Source of the DNA: Hyphomicrobiaceae bacterium UBA7697 | Lineage (GTDB): Bacteria; Pseudomonadota; Alphaproteobacteria; Rhizobiales; Methyloligellaceae | Assembly: GCA_002482645.1 (NCBI GenBank) | Contig: DLGJ01000012.1 | Span: forward strand, 1 to 64,000 | Direction of reading: 5' to 3' | DNA length: 64,000 bases | Part shown: one piece after another, positions 28,489 to 36,330 of the stretch | Layout: the number at the start of each line of letters is the position of its first letter | Position numbering within the stretch: position 1 is the stretch's first letter | Notes under the pieces: model-generated | Told to the model about the DNA's origin: nothing | Seen by the model: the letters and a program-made list of their open reading frames with translations, nothing else | Databases searched by the model: none | Translations under genes and position numbers: made by a program

Positions 28489-28502
28489 TTGACCCAAATC
28501 AA
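28489..28502. promoter_or_regulatory. FNR/FixK-type box
   Basis: TTGACCCAAATCAA matches the FNR/FixK palindrome (TTGAT-N4-ATCAA) at nine of ten conserved positions. It lies in the 252-base divergent region between the FAD oxidase (minus) and flavin monooxygenase (plus) genes, about 115 bases from each start. Control by oxygen through an FNR/FixK regulator is inferred. Confidence 0.5.
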
Positions 28503-28616
28503 TGAGGTAGCGCCAAATCCCTGTGGGTTGATGAGGGGCCCCGGGAGTGCTTAGGTCGGTCGCAATGGGAGCTATAGCTTGGGCGATAATGTCGCATCCG
28601 AGGTCTGTGAGGTGAC

Positions 28617-29987
28617 GTGAGGCGATTCTGCATTATTGGCGCGGGCGCTTGCGGCCTGCCCGTGGTGAAGAGGTTCGCGGAGAGCGGGATCGGCTTCGAT
28701 TGCTTCGAGGCCGAGAACGACGTCGGAGGAATTTGGAATCCCGATAGCCCGCATGCGGTCTACGGCTCGACGCACCTGAACTCGTCCCGGAAGCTCACGC
28801 GCTATCCCGATTTCGATTTCTCCGGCGACTTCCCGGTCTATGCCAGCGCGAGGCAGGCTCATGACTATTTAAGGGCCTATGCTGAGGAGTTCGGCCTTTA
28901 CGACCGCATCACCTTCAATACCCGCGTGGAAGAGATCGAGCGGACCGGCGACGGCTGGGTGGTGAGGATCGCAGGCGAAAGCGAGCCCCGGCGTTACACG
29001 GGCGTCGTCGTCGCTAGCGGCCACCACTGGCATCCGTTCGTGCCCGATTATCCAGGCACGTTCGAAGGCGAGATGCTGCACTCCCACGACGTGAAGTCGA
29101 AGGCGCTGCTGAAGGACAAGCGGGTCCTCGTCGTGGGTGCCGGCAATTCGGCCGTGGACATCCTCGACGACGCCGCCCATGACGGAAGGGCGGCCATCCA
29201 TTCGATGCGCCGCAGCTACTACTTCTTTCCGAAGCTTCTGTTCGGCAAGCCGACCGATACGGTCATCGACCGGTTGGCTCACGCGCCTCTACCGCGCAAG
29301 TTCATGTACGGGCTCTACAAGCTCGGCATGCTGGTGCTGATCGGTCCTCACGAACGCTACGGTCTGCCGAAACCGGACCATGACCTCTTCGAGGCCCACC
29401 CCACGGCGTCCAACACCTATCTCGACCATCTCGTGCATGGGCGCGTCGTGGCCAAGCCGGGCGTGGAGCGGATGGAAGGCAAGCGAGTCTATTTCACGGA
29501 CGATACGTCCGCCGAGGTCGACCTGCTGATTTGGGCGACCGGGTTCCGCGTCCATTTCCCCTTCATGGACGATTCCTACATCCTCGACGAGAAGGGCTGG
29601 TCGAAGCTCTTCATCCATACGTTCCATCGGGAGTGGGACGATTTCTTCGCCTGTGGTCTCTTCGACCCGGCTGAGGGCGGCGTTTGGCAGATCGCCGATT
29701 ATCAGGCGCGTCTGATCGCGGCCTTCGTAACGGCGCAAGAACGGAATCCGGAAAAGGCGGCCTGGTTCCGCCAGTTGAAGGCAAGCGCGATGCCGGATAT
29801 CGGCCACGGCATCAAGCGTCAGGATACGCCGTGGCACCGGTTCGAAATCCACCACCTGCGCTTCCGCCGGTATATGAAGCGTCTGCTTAAGAAGTTCGGT
29901 GCCTGCGCCGGTCCCGAACGCGAAATGCGTATGATGGGTGGGAGCCCGGAACAACAGCAAGGCGAGAAGCTCAAGCTTGCGTCCTAG
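28617..29987 (+). CDS. flavin-containing monooxygenase
   Basis: Class B flavoprotein monooxygenase of 456 residues. The FAD site is GAGACGLPVVKRF near the N-terminus, the NADPH site is VVGAGNSAVDILDDAA, and an FMO-signature-like FEGEMLHSHDV precedes it. WATGFRV is the conserved ATG region. It could oxidise an amine, sulphide or ketone; the substrate is not visible. The start is a GTG at 28617 with GAGG upstream, directly before the RRFCIIGAG strand. It ends in a strong terminator. The nearby SDR, AKR and FAD oxidase make this a local redox group. Confidence 0.9.
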   Translation: MRRFCIIGAGACGLPVVKRFAESGIGFDCFEAENDVGGIWNPDSPHAVYGSTHLNSSRKLTRYPDFDFSGDFPVYASARQAHDYLRAYAEEFGLYDRITFNTRVEEIERTGDGWVVRIAGESEPRRYTGVVVASGHHWHPFVPDYPGTFEGEMLHSHDVKSKALLKDKRVLVVGAGNSAVDILDDAAHDGRAAIHSMRRSYYFFPKLLFGKPTDTVIDRLAHAPLPRKFMYGLYKLGMLVLIGPHERYGLPKPDHDLFEAHPTASNTYLDHLVHGRVVAKPGVERMEGKRVYFTDDTSAEVDLLIWATGFRVHFPFMDDSYILDEKGWSKLFIHTFHREWDDFFACGLFDPAEGGVWQIADYQARLIAAFVTAQERNPEKAAWFRQLKASAMPDIGHGIKRQDTPWHRFEIHHLRFRRYMKRLLKKFGACAGPEREMRMMGGSPEQQQGEKLKLAS

Positions 29988-30032
29988 CAGGCGCGGGGGT
30001 CTGCGGCCGGACTTTCGTCCGCAGATCAAAAA

Positions 30033-30063
30033 AAAGGCCCGGAGAAGGAGCCTCCGGGCCTTT
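30033..30063. terminator. bidirectional terminator between monooxygenase and phasin genes
   Basis: A 12-bp perfect stem (AAAGGCCCGGAG 30033-30044 pairing with CTCCGGGCCTTT 30052-30063) with A-tracts on one side and T residues on the other. The two genes converge on it, so it can serve both. Confidence 0.88.
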
Positions 30064-30088
30064 CCCGCTGCTCGCGGCTGAAGCCGGT

Positions 30089-30442
30089 TTACGCAGTGAC
30101 TGCAGCAGTGGACTTGGCCACCGCCTTTTCAACCGGCTTGTAAGCGTCGCGAGCGACAGAAACATACATCTCGCTGACCTTCGTCATCTCACGGACCCAC
30201 TTGTCGTAAGCCGCCTTGGCGTACGAAGACTGGATCTCGATGGCATGCTCAAGCGACTTGGCGCCGACGAGCTTTTCGAAGGCCGCGGTGGCGTCGGCGA
30301 AGGCCTGCTTCGAGTAATCGCTGAGGCTGGTGCCGATCTCCTGGAAACCCTTGTTCACCTCGCCATAGGAGCGAACAACAGCGTCGTAGCCGTCCTTGCC
30401 GAGTTTCTGGAAGTCATTGGAAGCCTTATCAAATTCGATCAT
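30089..30442 (-). CDS. phasin
   Basis: Phasin-family protein of 117 residues that coats polyhydroxyalkanoate granules. It is almost entirely amphipathic helix with the family pattern ...AVVRSYGEVNKGFQEIGTSL (residues about 21-40), the core SLEHAIEIQSSYAKAAYD and a C-terminal VARDAYKPVEKAVAKS, and it has no membrane segment. The ATG at 30442 follows AAAAGGACC on the minus strand. A strong sigma-70-like promoter with two palindromes lies upstream, as expected for a PhaR-type repressed phasin gene. Polyester synthesis genes are not in this window. Confidence 0.92.
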   Translation of the reverse strand: MIEFDKASNDFQKLGKDGYDAVVRSYGEVNKGFQEIGTSLSDYSKQAFADATAAFEKLVGAKSLEHAIEIQSSYAKAAYDKWVREMTKVSEMYVSVARDAYKPVEKAVAKSTAAVTA

Positions 30443-30495
30443 ATCCGTGGTCCTTTTCTGCAATGGGGTAGCGGTGCGCTGTTTGGTATGAGCCG

Positions 30496-30524
30496 TATAT
30501 ATTGCACTGCACAATAACTTTCAA
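30496..30524 (-). promoter_or_regulatory. phasin promoter (-35/-10)
   Basis: Read on the minus strand, TTGAAA (30524-30519), a 17-base spacer and TATATA (30501-30496) form a near-consensus sigma-70-type promoter. It lies about 54 bases before the phasin ATG. Confidence 0.65.
30499..30515. promoter_or_regulatory. operator 1, inside the phasin promoter spacer
   Basis: ATTGTGCAGTGCAATAT (minus strand) contains the half-site ATTGTGC and a TGC/GCA dyad. It covers the spacer between -35 and -10, so a bound protein would block RNA polymerase. TGC-rich dyads are typical of PhaR targets. Confidence 0.5.
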
Positions 30525-30528
30525 GCAA

Positions 30529-30545
30529 ATTGTGCGGCGCACAAT
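30529..30545. promoter_or_regulatory. operator 2, upstream of the phasin -35
   Basis: ATTGTGCGGCGCACAAT is a perfect 8+1+8 palindrome starting 30 bases from operator 1, about three helical turns. Both share the half-site ATTGTGC. It is a probable binding site for the same dimer. Confidence 0.55.
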
Positions 30546-30695
30546 ACAAAAAATTTGGAGGGCCCGGTCGCCAGCCGCCGGCAGGCCCTTCGGCACCCCT
30601 CGGGGACCGGTGTCGCGAGGACGGACCCGGGCATGCCCGGAGCGTCCGGGCCGCAAGTTCTTGAGTGGGGCGCCGTCCAACTTTAAACCCAAGGT

Positions 30696-32327
30696 ATGGC
30701 TCTGAAACGCGCGCAGCTCCTGGATACGGCCCGGCGGTGGACGATCCCGAACCTCAAGCACTTCCAGGAGACGCGGCAGCCGATCGTTTGGTTGCTGGCG
30801 CCGCTCATCGGCTTGGCGGCCGGGGTCGCCGCGATCCTGTTCCGCCTTGCCATCGGCGCGTTTCAATGGCCCTGGCTGCACACCGTAACCGAGCATGTTG
30901 CCGAAGCGGCGCGCCAGCAGCCCTGGTGGGTGATCATGCTGGCGCCTGCCTTTGGCGGCCTGCTGGTGGGGCTGTTGCTGCGCTACGCGCTGACCGCCAA
31001 ACGCACCGTCGCGGTTCCCGATGTCATGGAGGCGCGGGTCAATGCGGGCAGGGAACTCGATTTGCGGCAGGGTCTGATCAGCGCGCTGACCAGCGCGCTG
31101 TCGCTGGGATGCGGCGGTAGCGCCGGGCGCGAAGGTCCCATCGTCCATCTCGGAGCCTGCATCGCCACCTCGCTGTCGCGGCGTTTCAATTTGCCCAACG
31201 CCTCGCGCCGGACACTGCTTGCGTCCGGCGCCGCCGGTGCCGTCGCAGCCTCGTTCAACGCGCCGATCGCCGGTGTGCTCTTTGCCCAAGAGGTCATTCT
31301 CGGGCACTTTTCGATCAGCACGTTCGTGCCGCTGGTTCTCTCGTCCGTGGTGGCGACGATCCTGTCCCAAGCTTGGTTCGGCGATGTGGCGGCTTTCATC
31401 GTACCGACCTACCGCATCGCCTCCTATCTCGAGGTTCCGGCATTCCTTCTGCTCGGCGTTATCGCCGCCTTGGTCGCCGTCCTGTTCCAACTCACGATTC
31501 TGATCGCCGACTGGGTGGCGCGGAACATCGACATGCCGCTGGTGATCCGGCCCATGGTGGGCGGCTTGCTCATCGGCATCATGGCCATCTGGTTCCCCGA
31601 GATCCTGGGGGTCGGCTACGACACCACGGACGCGGCGCTGAAGGATCAGATCGCCGTCAGCATGATGCTGCTTTTGATCGTGCTGAAGACTTTGGCGACG
31701 GCCGTCACGCTCGGCTCGCGCTTCGGCGGCGGCGTGTTCTCGCCGGCTCTTTATCTCGGCGCGATGACGGGAGGGGCGTTCGGCCTCATTGCCGCGAGCA
31801 TCTTTCCGGAGATCGGCTCCGGTGAAGGGCTGTACGCCATTCTCGGCATGGGGGCCGTCACGGCGGCGGTGCTCGGCGCGCCGATTTCCACGACGGTCAT
31901 GGTGTTCGAACTCACCGGCGGTTTCGAGCTGAGTCTCGCGCTGCTGCTGACGGTCGCCGTGGCCAACGGTATAAATCAGGCCATTCTCGGCCGGTCCTTC
32001 TTCCAGGCCCAGCTGGAATCGCGCGGAATCGTTCTGCAAGAAGGGCCGCACCGGACGATCATGAGGGACATACGGGTGTCGGACATCATGCGTCCCTTGG
32101 CCGAGGACGAGCCGAAGGACTTGCCCGAGGGAGCGCGCGAGCGGGCGCTGACGACCGACGAGACGCTGGAAACGGCCTTGCGCGCTTTCGACACGTTCGG
32201 TGCGGAATCCCTACCGGTGGTGGCGCCCCACGACCGCGGCAAAATCCTCGGCAGGGCCGAGCAGGTCCGCGCCTTGCGCGTCTTCAACCGCGAGCTGATT
32301 GCGGCGAGTGTCGAGGAACACCGCTGA
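30696..32327 (+). CDS. ClC-family chloride channel/transporter with C-terminal CBS region
   Basis: Membrane protein of 543 residues with about eleven hydrophobic segments. Anion-pathway motifs are clear: GSAGREGPIVHLG, with the gating Glu, and GSRFGGGVFSPALYLG. FNAPIAGVLFAQEVILG aligns with the E. coli segment that carries the internal proton glutamate; here the position equivalent to E. coli Glu203 is Val. After residue 455 there is a soluble CBS-like segment (VSDIMRPL, then TLETALRAFDTFGAESLPVV). The ATG at 30696 begins a basic N-terminal helix. The missing proton glutamate leaves open whether it is a channel or an exchanger. Confidence 0.92.
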   Translation: MALKRAQLLDTARRWTIPNLKHFQETRQPIVWLLAPLIGLAAGVAAILFRLAIGAFQWPWLHTVTEHVAEAARQQPWWVIMLAPAFGGLLVGLLLRYALTAKRTVAVPDVMEARVNAGRELDLRQGLISALTSALSLGCGGSAGREGPIVHLGACIATSLSRRFNLPNASRRTLLASGAAGAVAASFNAPIAGVLFAQEVILGHFSISTFVPLVLSSVVATILSQAWFGDVAAFIVPTYRIASYLEVPAFLLLGVIAALVAVLFQLTILIADWVARNIDMPLVIRPMVGGLLIGIMAIWFPEILGVGYDTTDAALKDQIAVSMMLLLIVLKTLATAVTLGSRFGGGVFSPALYLGAMTGGAFGLIAASIFPEIGSGEGLYAILGMGAVTAAVLGAPISTTVMVFELTGGFELSLALLLTVAVANGINQAILGRSFFQAQLESRGIVLQEGPHRTIMRDIRVSDIMRPLAEDEPKDLPEGARERALTTDETLETALRAFDTFGAESLPVVAPHDRGKILGRAEQVRALRVFNRELIAASVEEHR

Positions 32328-32757
32328 CACGGAGGTCTTCCGGCTTGAAAAACATCGCGATCTGAAGACTGGAGGCGATCCTCCGGGCTTTCTCCATGAA
32401 GGCGCCGGTGAGCGGAGCGGCGAAGAGTTCCTGGCAGGTCTCGGCGAAGAGTTGGAGCCATCGCTCGAAATGCTCGGGTGCAACGCCGTCGAGCCGGCGA
32501 TGGGCGGCGACGGGGTTGCCGTGATAGCGGCCCGAGGTCAGCATGACCGAGGACCAGAAATCTCTCATCGTGGCCAGATGTTCCGGCCATTCGTCCTCGG
32601 CGATCGCGCCGAGGAAGATCGGAGCGAGCTGGCCGTCCCGGCGGACCTTGTCGTAGAAGCGGTCGACGAGGAGCCCGATTTCGTGTTCCGACGGCGCCGA
32701 GAGCGTGCCGGTTTCGGCCTGCGCGCGCTGGTCATCGAGCCCGGAACACGATGTCAT
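32284..32757 (-). CDS. group III truncated haemoglobin
   Basis: Truncated globin of 157 residues (trHbP class), a haem protein that binds O2 or NO in the cytosol. Family landmarks are LVDRFYDKVRRDGQLAPIF, DEWPEHLATMRDFWSSVML, then SGRYHGNPVAAHRRL with the proximal His, and FERWLQLFAETCQELF. I chose the ATG at 32757 because AAAGGAG lies just upstream; an in-frame ATG at 32784 would add nine residues. The 3' end overlaps the convergent ClC gene by 44 bases. It is divergent from nsrR across a palindromic site, which points to NO detoxification. Confidence 0.93.
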   Translation of the reverse strand: MTSCSGLDDQRAQAETGTLSAPSEHEIGLLVDRFYDKVRRDGQLAPIFLGAIAEDEWPEHLATMRDFWSSVMLTSGRYHGNPVAAHRRLDGVAPEHFERWLQLFAETCQELFAAPLTGAFMEKARRIASSLQIAMFFKPEDLRVSGVPRHSPQSARG

Positions 32758-32775
32758 GACAAACTCCTTTGCCCT

Positions 32776-32802
32776 AAAAGTCATATATGAGATATAACTT
32801 TT
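32776..32802. promoter_or_regulatory. dyad operator between globin and nsrR genes
   Basis: AAAAGTCATAT (32776-32786) and ATATAACTTTT (32792-32802) are 11-base arms with one mismatch around a 5-base centre. The AT-rich dyad resembles NsrR sites in layout and lies directly before the globin ribosome site. Confidence 0.55.
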
Positions 32803-32867
32803 AACATCGCCCCGGCGATCGAAGCAATAGACGAAATATCGGCCTTCGCGATTTCGGGAGAACGGTC

Positions 32868-33311
32868 ATGCGATTGACGGTCTACAGCGACTACGCCCTG
32901 CGCATGCTGATTTATCTCGCGATCAAAACGGACGGTCTGGCGACAGTGGGCGAGATCGCGGAGGCCTATGGCATCTCCAAGAACCACCTGACCAAGGTGG
33001 CGCACGAATTGGGCATCCGGGGCTATGTGGAGACCGTGCGGGGGCGCGGCGGCGGGCTTCGTCTGGCCCGGCCCGCCGGCGAAATCGGGTTGGGCGAAAT
33101 CGTCCGGCAGACGGAGCCGGATATGGCGCTGGTGCCGTGCTTCGCACCGATCAACGACGATTGCGCCATCGCACGGTGCTGCGTGTTGAAAGACGTGCTC
33201 CATAAGGCGGGCGATGCGTTTCTTGGCGTACTCGATGGCTACACGCTGGAGGATTTGGCGCGATCCCCGAAGCCGCTTCAGTCGCTGCTGTCGATCGCCG
33301 AGACGCCTTGA
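32868..33311 (+). CDS. nsrR: Rrf2-family nitric-oxide-sensing repressor NsrR
   Basis: Iron-sulphur repressor of 147 residues. The opening MRLTVYSDYALRMLIYLA and helix-turn-helix VGEIAEAYGISKNHLTKVAHELG are Rrf2 features, with the wing RGRGGGLRLARPAGEI. Cluster ligands appear as CFAPINDDCAIARCC (three of the four Cys in NsrR spacing), which separates it from IscR and RirA. NO destroys the cluster and releases the operator. The divergent truncated haemoglobin is the likely target. An extra Cys directly after the third ligand is a minor oddity. Confidence 0.93.
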   Translation: MRLTVYSDYALRMLIYLAIKTDGLATVGEIAEAYGISKNHLTKVAHELGIRGYVETVRGRGGGLRLARPAGEIGLGEIVRQTEPDMALVPCFAPINDDCAIARCCVLKDVLHKAGDAFLGVLDGYTLEDLARSPKPLQSLLSIAETP

Positions 33312-33487
33312 CACTCAAACTCGGGGGCGCGATTGGAGCGCGCGGCGGGGCGTTGGCCCGGATCGCGCGCCATGAATGCCGGGGACCGTGACACGACCGA
33401 AGATCGCAACGATGCGATGGGCGCCCGGACCGGGTGTCATAAAAGTGTAACGCGGAGTCCGTTTCCTCTTTGGCCTTGAGAGGAACC

Positions 33488-34540
33488 ATGCCGAACGCTC
33501 AGTCCAATCCGCCATCCACGGTTTCGGATGTGCCGTCCGCCGCGGCGCAAGACGCCTGTCCGGGGCTCGTTTGGGCTTTCCGCATTCGCGGCGATGGGAC
33601 GGCCGAGGAATTTGCCGAGTGCACCCTGACGGCCGCCGATCGAGGCAGGGGCGGGGAAGGCTGGCTGTGGTTGCATTTGAACCTCGCCGACGCCCGCGTC
33701 GCGCCTTACTTGCGGGCCACGGCGCTGGACGTCCCGCTAGCGGCGCTCGACCTTCTACTCTCGGCGGACGATCACCAGCAGCTCCACGCGGACGGTGCCT
33801 GTGTCTACGGCATCTTCGCCGATCTCGTTTACCGCCTCGGAGGGCCGACCGACGATCTCGGGCTGTTGCATTTCGTGGCCACGGAGAGGCTTGTCCTGAC
33901 CGGACGGCGCGACGGCCTGAACGCGCTCGAGGCCGTGCGCCGGTCGTTGCGGGCCGGGACGAACACCAAGACCCAAACGGACCTGCTCGAAACGATCCTG
34001 TTGCAGGTCGTCGCCGGTGTCGAGGCGAAGGCCGAAGATCTCGGCGACGAGTTGGATGCGATCGAGGAGCGCTTGATCGTCGATTTGACCGACGACGTCC
34101 CCAAGCGCTTGGCCCGGACGCGGCGGCTCGCTGTGCGTCTTCACCGGCTGCTGGCCACGCAGCGTGCCGCCATCGGCCGTTTCGAGCAGAACGTCGTGCG
34201 CACGACAGGGAAGGCCCACGCCATGCAAACCGGCCATATCGCTCAGCGTCTCGATTGGCTCGATCACGAAGTGGTCGCCTTGCGGGATCGCGCCCATCTC
34301 CTGCAGGAGGAGATTTCGCTCCGGATGACCGACCAGACCAACCGGAACCTTCATCTGCTCACGATCGTGACCACCGTGCTCCTGCCCGCGAGCGTGGTCT
34401 CGTCGATCTTCGGAATGAATGTGGGAGGCCTGCCGCTGGCTCAAGACCGCACCGGCTTCGTCTGGTCCATGCTGCTGCTGATCGGCGCCTCGGCCCTGGT
34501 GTTTTGGATCTTGAGGCGGCTCGGCATGCTCCGGCGTTAG
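33488..34540 (+). CDS. ZntB/CorA-family metal ion transporter
   Basis: CorA-superfamily divalent metal transporter of 350 residues. A large cytosolic N-terminal domain and long helix precede two C-terminal membrane segments (about 290-312 and 322-343). The family signature is FGMNVGGLP between them: GMN is kept, and the following GGLP is the ZntB version. The ATG at 33488 follows GAGAGGAACC. Zinc transport is expected from ZntB homology but not provable from sequence. It converges with an SDR gene and overlaps it by a few bases. A second CorA-type gene lies at 59960. Confidence 0.9.
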   Translation: MPNAQSNPPSTVSDVPSAAAQDACPGLVWAFRIRGDGTAEEFAECTLTAADRGRGGEGWLWLHLNLADARVAPYLRATALDVPLAALDLLLSADDHQQLHADGACVYGIFADLVYRLGGPTDDLGLLHFVATERLVLTGRRDGLNALEAVRRSLRAGTNTKTQTDLLETILLQVVAGVEAKAEDLGDELDAIEERLIVDLTDDVPKRLARTRRLAVRLHRLLATQRAAIGRFEQNVVRTTGKAHAMQTGHIAQRLDWLDHEVVALRDRAHLLQEEISLRMTDQTNRNLHLLTIVTTVLLPASVVSSIFGMNVGGLPLAQDRTGFVWSMLLLIGASALVFWILRRLGMLRR

Positions 34541-35340
34541 GCGCGCGAGTTTCGCGCCTTTTTTGCCGCCCGGCGAAGTTGCCGGGCGACGGTGTTGGGG
34601 AACAGAGCGTTCATCAGGAACAAGGCCCGATAGAGAGGCGGCTTTACCGTGAAGCGGCTCTTCCGCTCGGTGCCCTCGAAAATCGCGTCCGCCGCTTCCT
34701 CGGGGGTCAGCGTGGGGATCAGGCGCGGGTCCGTCTTGGGCACGTTCTCGCGGCTGCCGGGATTGTTCTCCCAATAGGGTGTTTCCACCGACCCCAAGGC
34801 CACGATCGTGACGAACAGGCCCAGAGGTTTCAGTTCGCCCTGGAGTGACTCGGCGAAGCCGGTGACCGCCCGGCGCGCGGCGATATATGCGCTTGCATTG
34901 GGCCAGGCGAGATAGGCGGCAGGCGAGGTGATAAAGGCGATGCCGCCGGAGCCGCGTTCGACCATGGCCGGGACGAACGCGTGCGTCAGATCGAAAGCCG
35001 CGAGATAGGGAACGCGCATCATCGCCGCGGCATCTTCGGGACTGGTCTCCTCCAACGGCCGCCAGCGGCCGATGCCGGCATTGTTGACGAGAAGGTCCGG
35101 TGTCCCGATCTCATCGGCAATGCGCCCGGCCGCCTTCAGCGTACCCTCCCGGTCCTGAAGGTCCGTCGGCATGACGGTCGCGCGGCCTCCCTCGTCCCGG
35201 ACCGCATGGGCCGCCTGTTCCAAGCGTTCGGCATTCCGGGCCATGAGCACGACATGCGCGCCGGCTTGGCCGAAGCGCCGCGCCGTGGCTTTTCCGATTC
35301 CGCTGGACGCACCGGTCACGACCACGAGTTTGGACGGCAT
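34537..35340 (-). CDS. SDR-family protein with altered catalytic site (YxxxR)
   Basis: Protein of 267 residues with a classical SDR nucleotide site TGASSGIGKATARRF and the NNAGIGRW segment. The catalytic Tyr is followed by YIAARRAV, so the invariant Lys of YxxxK is Arg (codon CGC). A Ser is present in FITSPAAY. The Lys normally lowers the Tyr pKa and binds the nicotinamide ribose, so activity may be reduced or changed. The basic C-terminus (ARQLRRAAKKARNSRA) is unusual. It lies between ZntB and the tandem secreted proteins; no functional partner is evident. Confidence 0.87.
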   Translation of the reverse strand: MPSKLVVVTGASSGIGKATARRFGQAGAHVVLMARNAERLEQAAHAVRDEGGRATVMPTDLQDREGTLKAAGRIADEIGTPDLLVNNAGIGRWRPLEETSPEDAAAMMRVPYLAAFDLTHAFVPAMVERGSGGIAFITSPAAYLAWPNASAYIAARRAVTGFAESLQGELKPLGLFVTIVALGSVETPYWENNPGSRENVPKTDPRLIPTLTPEEAADAIFEGTERKSRFTVKPPLYRALFLMNALFPNTVARQLRRAAKKARNSRA

Positions 35341-35528
35341 GTGGGATACTCCTTCGATTTCCGGCGCGCGACTGGCGTGACGTCGCGCCGAACAACAACA
35401 TTGACGATAGACTGTGGTATTAGAGTAACAGGCGTTGGAGAACGCATTTCCTATGACCGCATGCCGCTGGTCATAACCACGGACGGCCCGTAAAACTTTT
35501 CCATCCTACACGTCCCAAGGAGGCTTCG

Positions 35529-35897
35529 ATGGGGTCCTATTGGCGAGGCTTTGCTCTGGCATTTGTGGCGGCTTCTTTTTGCCTGGCTCACGGCGCGACG
35601 GCGCAGGCGGGTTGTGTCGGGCTGTCCGGTACGGCGGACGGAGTCGACAAGGCGACCGCGGTCAGCCGTTCCCAAAACGCGCTTGCCGAAGCGATCCAGG
35701 AGTACAAGGCGGCGAAGCGCCTCGGCAGCGTCAGAATTACGCCCATGCGAGCCAAACCGCAGCCCTACTGGCGCACCAGCGTGTCCTCCAACCTCTACCA
35801 GAAGCCCGACATCGTCACGTCGAGGTCTCATACGATTTGCTGGTCGGGCGTCGTTTCGCCGACCGTTTGCACCTCCGGCGCGAAGATTTGCTGGTAG
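35529..35897 (+). CDS. small secreted cysteine/tryptophan-tailed protein (copy 1)
   Basis: Protein of 122 residues with a signal peptide (to about AQA, residue 27) and no recognised domain. The C-terminal 60 residues carry PYWRTSVSSNLYQKPDI and then CWSGVVSPTVCTSGAKICW, ending exactly in Cys-Trp. Five Cys are predicted in the precursor, so disulphides are likely after export. It is the first of two tandem paralogues of identical length. The ribosome site AAGGAGGCTTCG and the first codons are the same in both, which shows a recent duplication. I do not recognise the family. Confidence 0.8.
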   Translation: MGSYWRGFALAFVAASFCLAHGATAQAGCVGLSGTADGVDKATAVSRSQNALAEAIQEYKAAKRLGSVRITPMRAKPQPYWRTSVSSNLYQKPDIVTSRSHTICWSGVVSPTVCTSGAKICW

Positions 35898-35923
35898 CGG
35901 CCAACGCGTCCAAGGAGGCTTCG

Positions 35924-36292
35924 ATGGGGTCCAATTTGCGCGCTCTTGCGCTGACAATGGCGACAATTGGTTTTGTCATGACACAGGGCGCTCCCGCGCA
36001 GGCCCGCTGTGCGACTGTGTTTGCCACCGATGACGGGCCCTATAAGTCATTTGCCGTCCAAGCCGCTCTGACTGCTCTGCAAAACGAGATTGAGGCCGTG
36101 AAGGCAAAGTGGCACGTGAGGGAGGCCTCGATCTCGCCGGCCCAGCCAAAGCCCAATCCTTACTGGCGGGGAGAAGTGACGCCGAACCTTTACCAGAAGC
36201 CCGACGTCATCACGTCGACCGCACACACGGTGTGCTGGCGGGGCGTTGTGTCGCCATCGGTTTGCACGGCGGGCGCTAAGGTTTGCTGGTAG
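35924..36292 (+). CDS. small secreted cysteine/tryptophan-tailed protein (copy 2)
   Basis: Second paralogue, also 122 residues, starting 26 bases after the first with the same AAGGAGGCTTCG ribosome site. The signal peptide runs to about residue 28 (APAQA-R). Shared features with copy 1 are a region beginning with Cys, a helix with LQNEIEAVKAKW, NPYWRGEVTPNLYQKPDV and the ending CWRGVVSPSVCTAGAKVCW. Mature domains are clearly homologous but only partly identical, so the pair is not brand new. Function unknown; a periplasmic or extracellular role is inferred from the signal peptide. Confidence 0.8.
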   Translation: MGSNLRALALTMATIGFVMTQGAPAQARCATVFATDDGPYKSFAVQAALTALQNEIEAVKAKWHVREASISPAQPKPNPYWRGEVTPNLYQKPDVITSTAHTVCWRGVVSPSVCTAGAKVCW

Positions 36293-36330
36293 CCGTATCC
36301 GGCGCGTGGAATTCAGTATACGCCTTATGC

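Noticed and set aside
27003..28505. 493-residue plus-strand open frame opposite the FAD oxidase gene
   Set aside because: It is an antisense shadow of a clear flavoprotein gene; the translation is Arg/His/Asp-rich with no domain.
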